From positions 620,001 to 684,000 of the forward strand of contig NZ_LFBV01000002.1 in assembly GCF_001905345.1 (NCBI RefSeq): DNA of 64,000 nucleotides, written 5' to 3'. Under the pieces are notes generated by a model that saw only the letters and a list, made by a program, of their open reading frames with translations, was not told the DNA's origin and made no database searches. The number at the start of each line of letters is the position of its first letter. Positions within the stretch are counted from its first letter, which is position 1. Of the stretch, positions 62,272-64,000 are shown in pieces. Source of the stretch: Streptomyces uncialis. GTDB taxonomy: Bacteria > Actinomycetota > Actinomycetes > Streptomycetales > Streptomycetaceae. The position numbers and the translations under genes were made by a program.

Positions 62272-62542
62272 TCCGTCGACCGGATGATCCGACCGGCTCG
62301 GCGGCTCCAGGGCTGTAGGGCCGTGGGCTCACGGTCGGCGCCGGTCCGTGCCCGGGTGGGTGCGGACCGGCGCCGCCGCGCGGCAGGCGTGCCTCTGCCT
62401 GACCCCAGGTGATCACCCAGCGTGGCCACGGATACGACGCGCCCCGGGTAGCGCGGCCCGGTCCCGCGCTGTACGAGTGGTGGGTACCGTCCCGGCACCC
62501 GGTACGGGGGTACCGGGCCGCTCCGGGAGAAAGGCGGCACCC

Positions 62543-63784
62543 TTGCGTGCGACGCATCGGTCACCCGACGTCCTGGTCGTGGGCGCGGGGCTCGCCGGGC
62601 TCGTCTGCGCCCATGACCTGCTCCGGTCCGGTCTCGACGTGTGGGTGGTCGAGGGGTCGGACGGGGTCGGGGGCCGGATGCGTTCCGACCGTCACGAGGG
62701 CTTCGTCATCGACCGGGGCTTCCAGGTCCTGAACACCTCGTACCCCCAGGTGCGCGCCCGGCTGCCCCTGCGTGACCTGCGCCTTCGGCCCTTCACCCCC
62801 GGTGTGCTGGTGCACACGGAACGCGGTCGGCTGCGCTTCGGCGACCCGACCAGGGAACCCCGCCGACTGGCCGGGATGCTGCCGGGGCGGCTCGCACCGG
62901 TCCGTGACGTGCTGGCCCTCGGGCTGATGTCGGCCCGTGACATGCTCGGGCCCGTCCGGGCGCTGAAGCGCGCCGAGGACCGTACGACCAGGACCGCGCT
63001 CGCGGCGGCGGGCTTCTCGGAGCGATTCGTCGAGGAGTTCTTCCGCCCCTTCCTCTCGGGTGTCTTCCTGGAGGACGAGCTGGAGACGTCCAGCCGGTTC
63101 TTCCATCTCGTCTGGCGCAGCATGCTGCGCGGCACCCTCTGTCTGCCCGCGCGTGGGATCGGCGCGGTGCCCGCCCGGCTCGACGACGCGCTGCCGACCG
63201 GCACCGTCCTGCTGGAGACACCCGTGGAGCGGCTCACCGACAGCGGTGTCCTGCTCGTCTCAGGCCGTGAGATCGCCGCCCGTGCCGTGGTCGTCGCGAC
63301 GGGCCCGGCGGCGGCCGGCACGCTGCTGCCCGGTCTCGGGGTGCCGCCGTACCGCGTCGTCACCACGTACTTCCATGTGTGCGGTTCCTCGCCGCTCACC
63401 GAGCCGACCCTGCTGACGGACTCCCGGCGGCGGTTCCTCAACACCTGTGTGCTCAGCGAGGTCGTTCCCGGGTACGCGCCCGAGGGCCACTGCCTGGTCG
63501 AGACGTCGGCGCTCGGCCCCGACATCCCCGGCCGGGAGGCGCTGGTACGCAAGGCTCTCGCGGAGGTGTACGCGACGGACACCGGCGGCTGGGACCTGCT
63601 GACCGTGCGGACCGTTCCGCAGGCGCTGCCCGCCATGCCTCCTCCGCAGCCCCTCAGCCGTACGACCCGGCTGGGCGCGGGCCGCTATGTGTGCGGCGAC
63701 CACCGGGCCACGGGCTCGGTCCAGGGCGCGATGGCCTCCGGGGCGCGAGCGGCCCGGGAGCTGCTGTCCGACCTCGGACGGTAG
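62543..63784 (+). CDS. FAD-dependent oxidoreductase of the amine-oxidase/phytoene-desaturase type
   Basis: About 413 residues from a TTG at 62543 (behind GAGAAAGG), where the family N-terminus begins; longer in-frame starts are rejected. Rossmann motif DVLVVGAGLAGLVCAHDLL, VVEGSDGVGGRMRSDRHEGFVIDRGFQVLNTSYP, a middle substrate domain, and the C-terminal FAD motif YVCGDHRATGSVQGAMASGARAA. Such enzymes oxidise or desaturate amines, porphyrinogens or carotenoids. No pathway partner is near. Confidence 0.9.
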   Translation: MRATHRSPDVLVVGAGLAGLVCAHDLLRSGLDVWVVEGSDGVGGRMRSDRHEGFVIDRGFQVLNTSYPQVRARLPLRDLRLRPFTPGVLVHTERGRLRFGDPTREPRRLAGMLPGRLAPVRDVLALGLMSARDMLGPVRALKRAEDRTTRTALAAAGFSERFVEEFFRPFLSGVFLEDELETSSRFFHLVWRSMLRGTLCLPARGIGAVPARLDDALPTGTVLLETPVERLTDSGVLLVSGREIAARAVVVATGPAAAGTLLPGLGVPPYRVVTTYFHVCGSSPLTEPTLLTDSRRRFLNTCVLSEVVPGYAPEGHCLVETSALGPDIPGREALVRKALAEVYATDTGGWDLLTVRTVPQALPAMPPPQPLSRTTRLGAGRYVCGDHRATGSVQGAMASGARAARELLSDLGR

Positions 63785-63882
63785 CGGTGCCGTACCGACC
63801 CGCCTGACGCACTTCGGTGTGGGGGGCCCGGCATCGATACGGCTGCGGGTACGCGTCCCGGACCCCGGCGTACCGTGGGTCC

Positions 63883-64000
63883 GTGGACACGACCGTACGA
63901 GGAGCCGAGCGGACGACCGGGCCGCAGCGGACCGCCGACTTCTGGTTCGACCCCGTCTGCCCCTACACCTGGATCGCCTCGCGGTGGCTGGTGGAGGTGA
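63883..64000 (+). CDS. DsbA-family / mycothiol-dependent nitroreductase-like protein, 3' end outside window
   Basis: Only the first 39 codons are in the window, from GTG 63883. [22 protein letters not shown] carries the CPYTW thioredoxin-fold motif (single Cys) seen in Rv2466c-type actinobacterial proteins. The call is based on this motif alone. Confidence 0.75.
   Translation, partial: MDTTVRGAERTTGPQRTADFWFDPVCPYTWIASRWLVEV

Overview
The window is about 72% G+C with strongly G/C-ending codons, GTG and TTG starts, many 4-base ATGA/GTGA/TTGA gene overlaps and typical actinobacterial families (IclR, ECF sigma, SpoIIE phosphatase, Ser/Thr kinase, MmpS, mycothiol-type DsbA). It is most consistent with a Streptomyces chromosome. 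No rRNA, tRNA, CRISPR, transposase or phage gene was seen.

Layout. (1) 1-4873: a subtilase cut by the window edge, an operon of membrane protein, histidine kinase and response regulator, and a Fic-like toxin/antitoxin pair. (2) 4987-10317, all on the minus strand: HAD hydrolase, an MfnB-type furan (4-HFC-phosphate) synthase, aldehyde dehydrogenase, zinc alcohol dehydrogenase and a TIGR00027-type methyltransferase. This reads as a small furan-forming pathway. (3) 11248-37242: a large catabolic island. It contains a complete Rieske ring-hydroxylating dioxygenase system (alpha, beta, ferredoxin, reductase), a Dabb-extradiol dioxygenase fusion, an M20-like hydrolase, an IclR regulator, FAH hydrolase, HpcH/HpaI aldolase, cupin, two metal-dependent amidohydrolases, an MDR oxidoreductase, a methyltransferase, a VOC protein, a BMP-type (nucleoside-like) ABC importer, ALDH, aryl-alcohol-type ADH and a self-sufficient P450-reductase fusion. 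Its four key intergenic regions carry paired 13-bp boxes whose centres are exactly 20 bp apart. These are the best candidates for the operators of one regulator, presumably the IclR protein, and tie the island into one regulon. (4) 37297-40906: SpoIIE phosphatase, an SDR, a MarR regulator and gene-poor spacers. (5) 41158-47926: a Trypco1 / trypsin-nSTAND-WD40 predicted conflict system, next to a transmembrane Ser/Thr kinase with a biotinyl/lipoyl-like hammerhead domain. (6) 48243-51276: a small conserved-looking ORF, pirin, a hypothetical protein and an ECF sigma factor. (7) 51432-60679: a 2,900-residue secreted RHS/YD-repeat polymorphic toxin with a nuclease tip and an overlapping SUKH (SMI1/KNR4) immunity gene. 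(8) 61001-64000: MmpS-like protein, TPR protein, FAD oxidoreductase and the start of a DsbA-family protein.

How it may work together (inference). In the island an importer brings in a nitrogenous or aryl substrate. Amidohydrolases and the P450/ADH/ALDH set trim it, the Rieske system dihydroxylates the ring, the extradiol enzyme opens it, and FAH plus HpaI aldolase cut the product to central metabolites. The substrate cannot be named from sequence alone.
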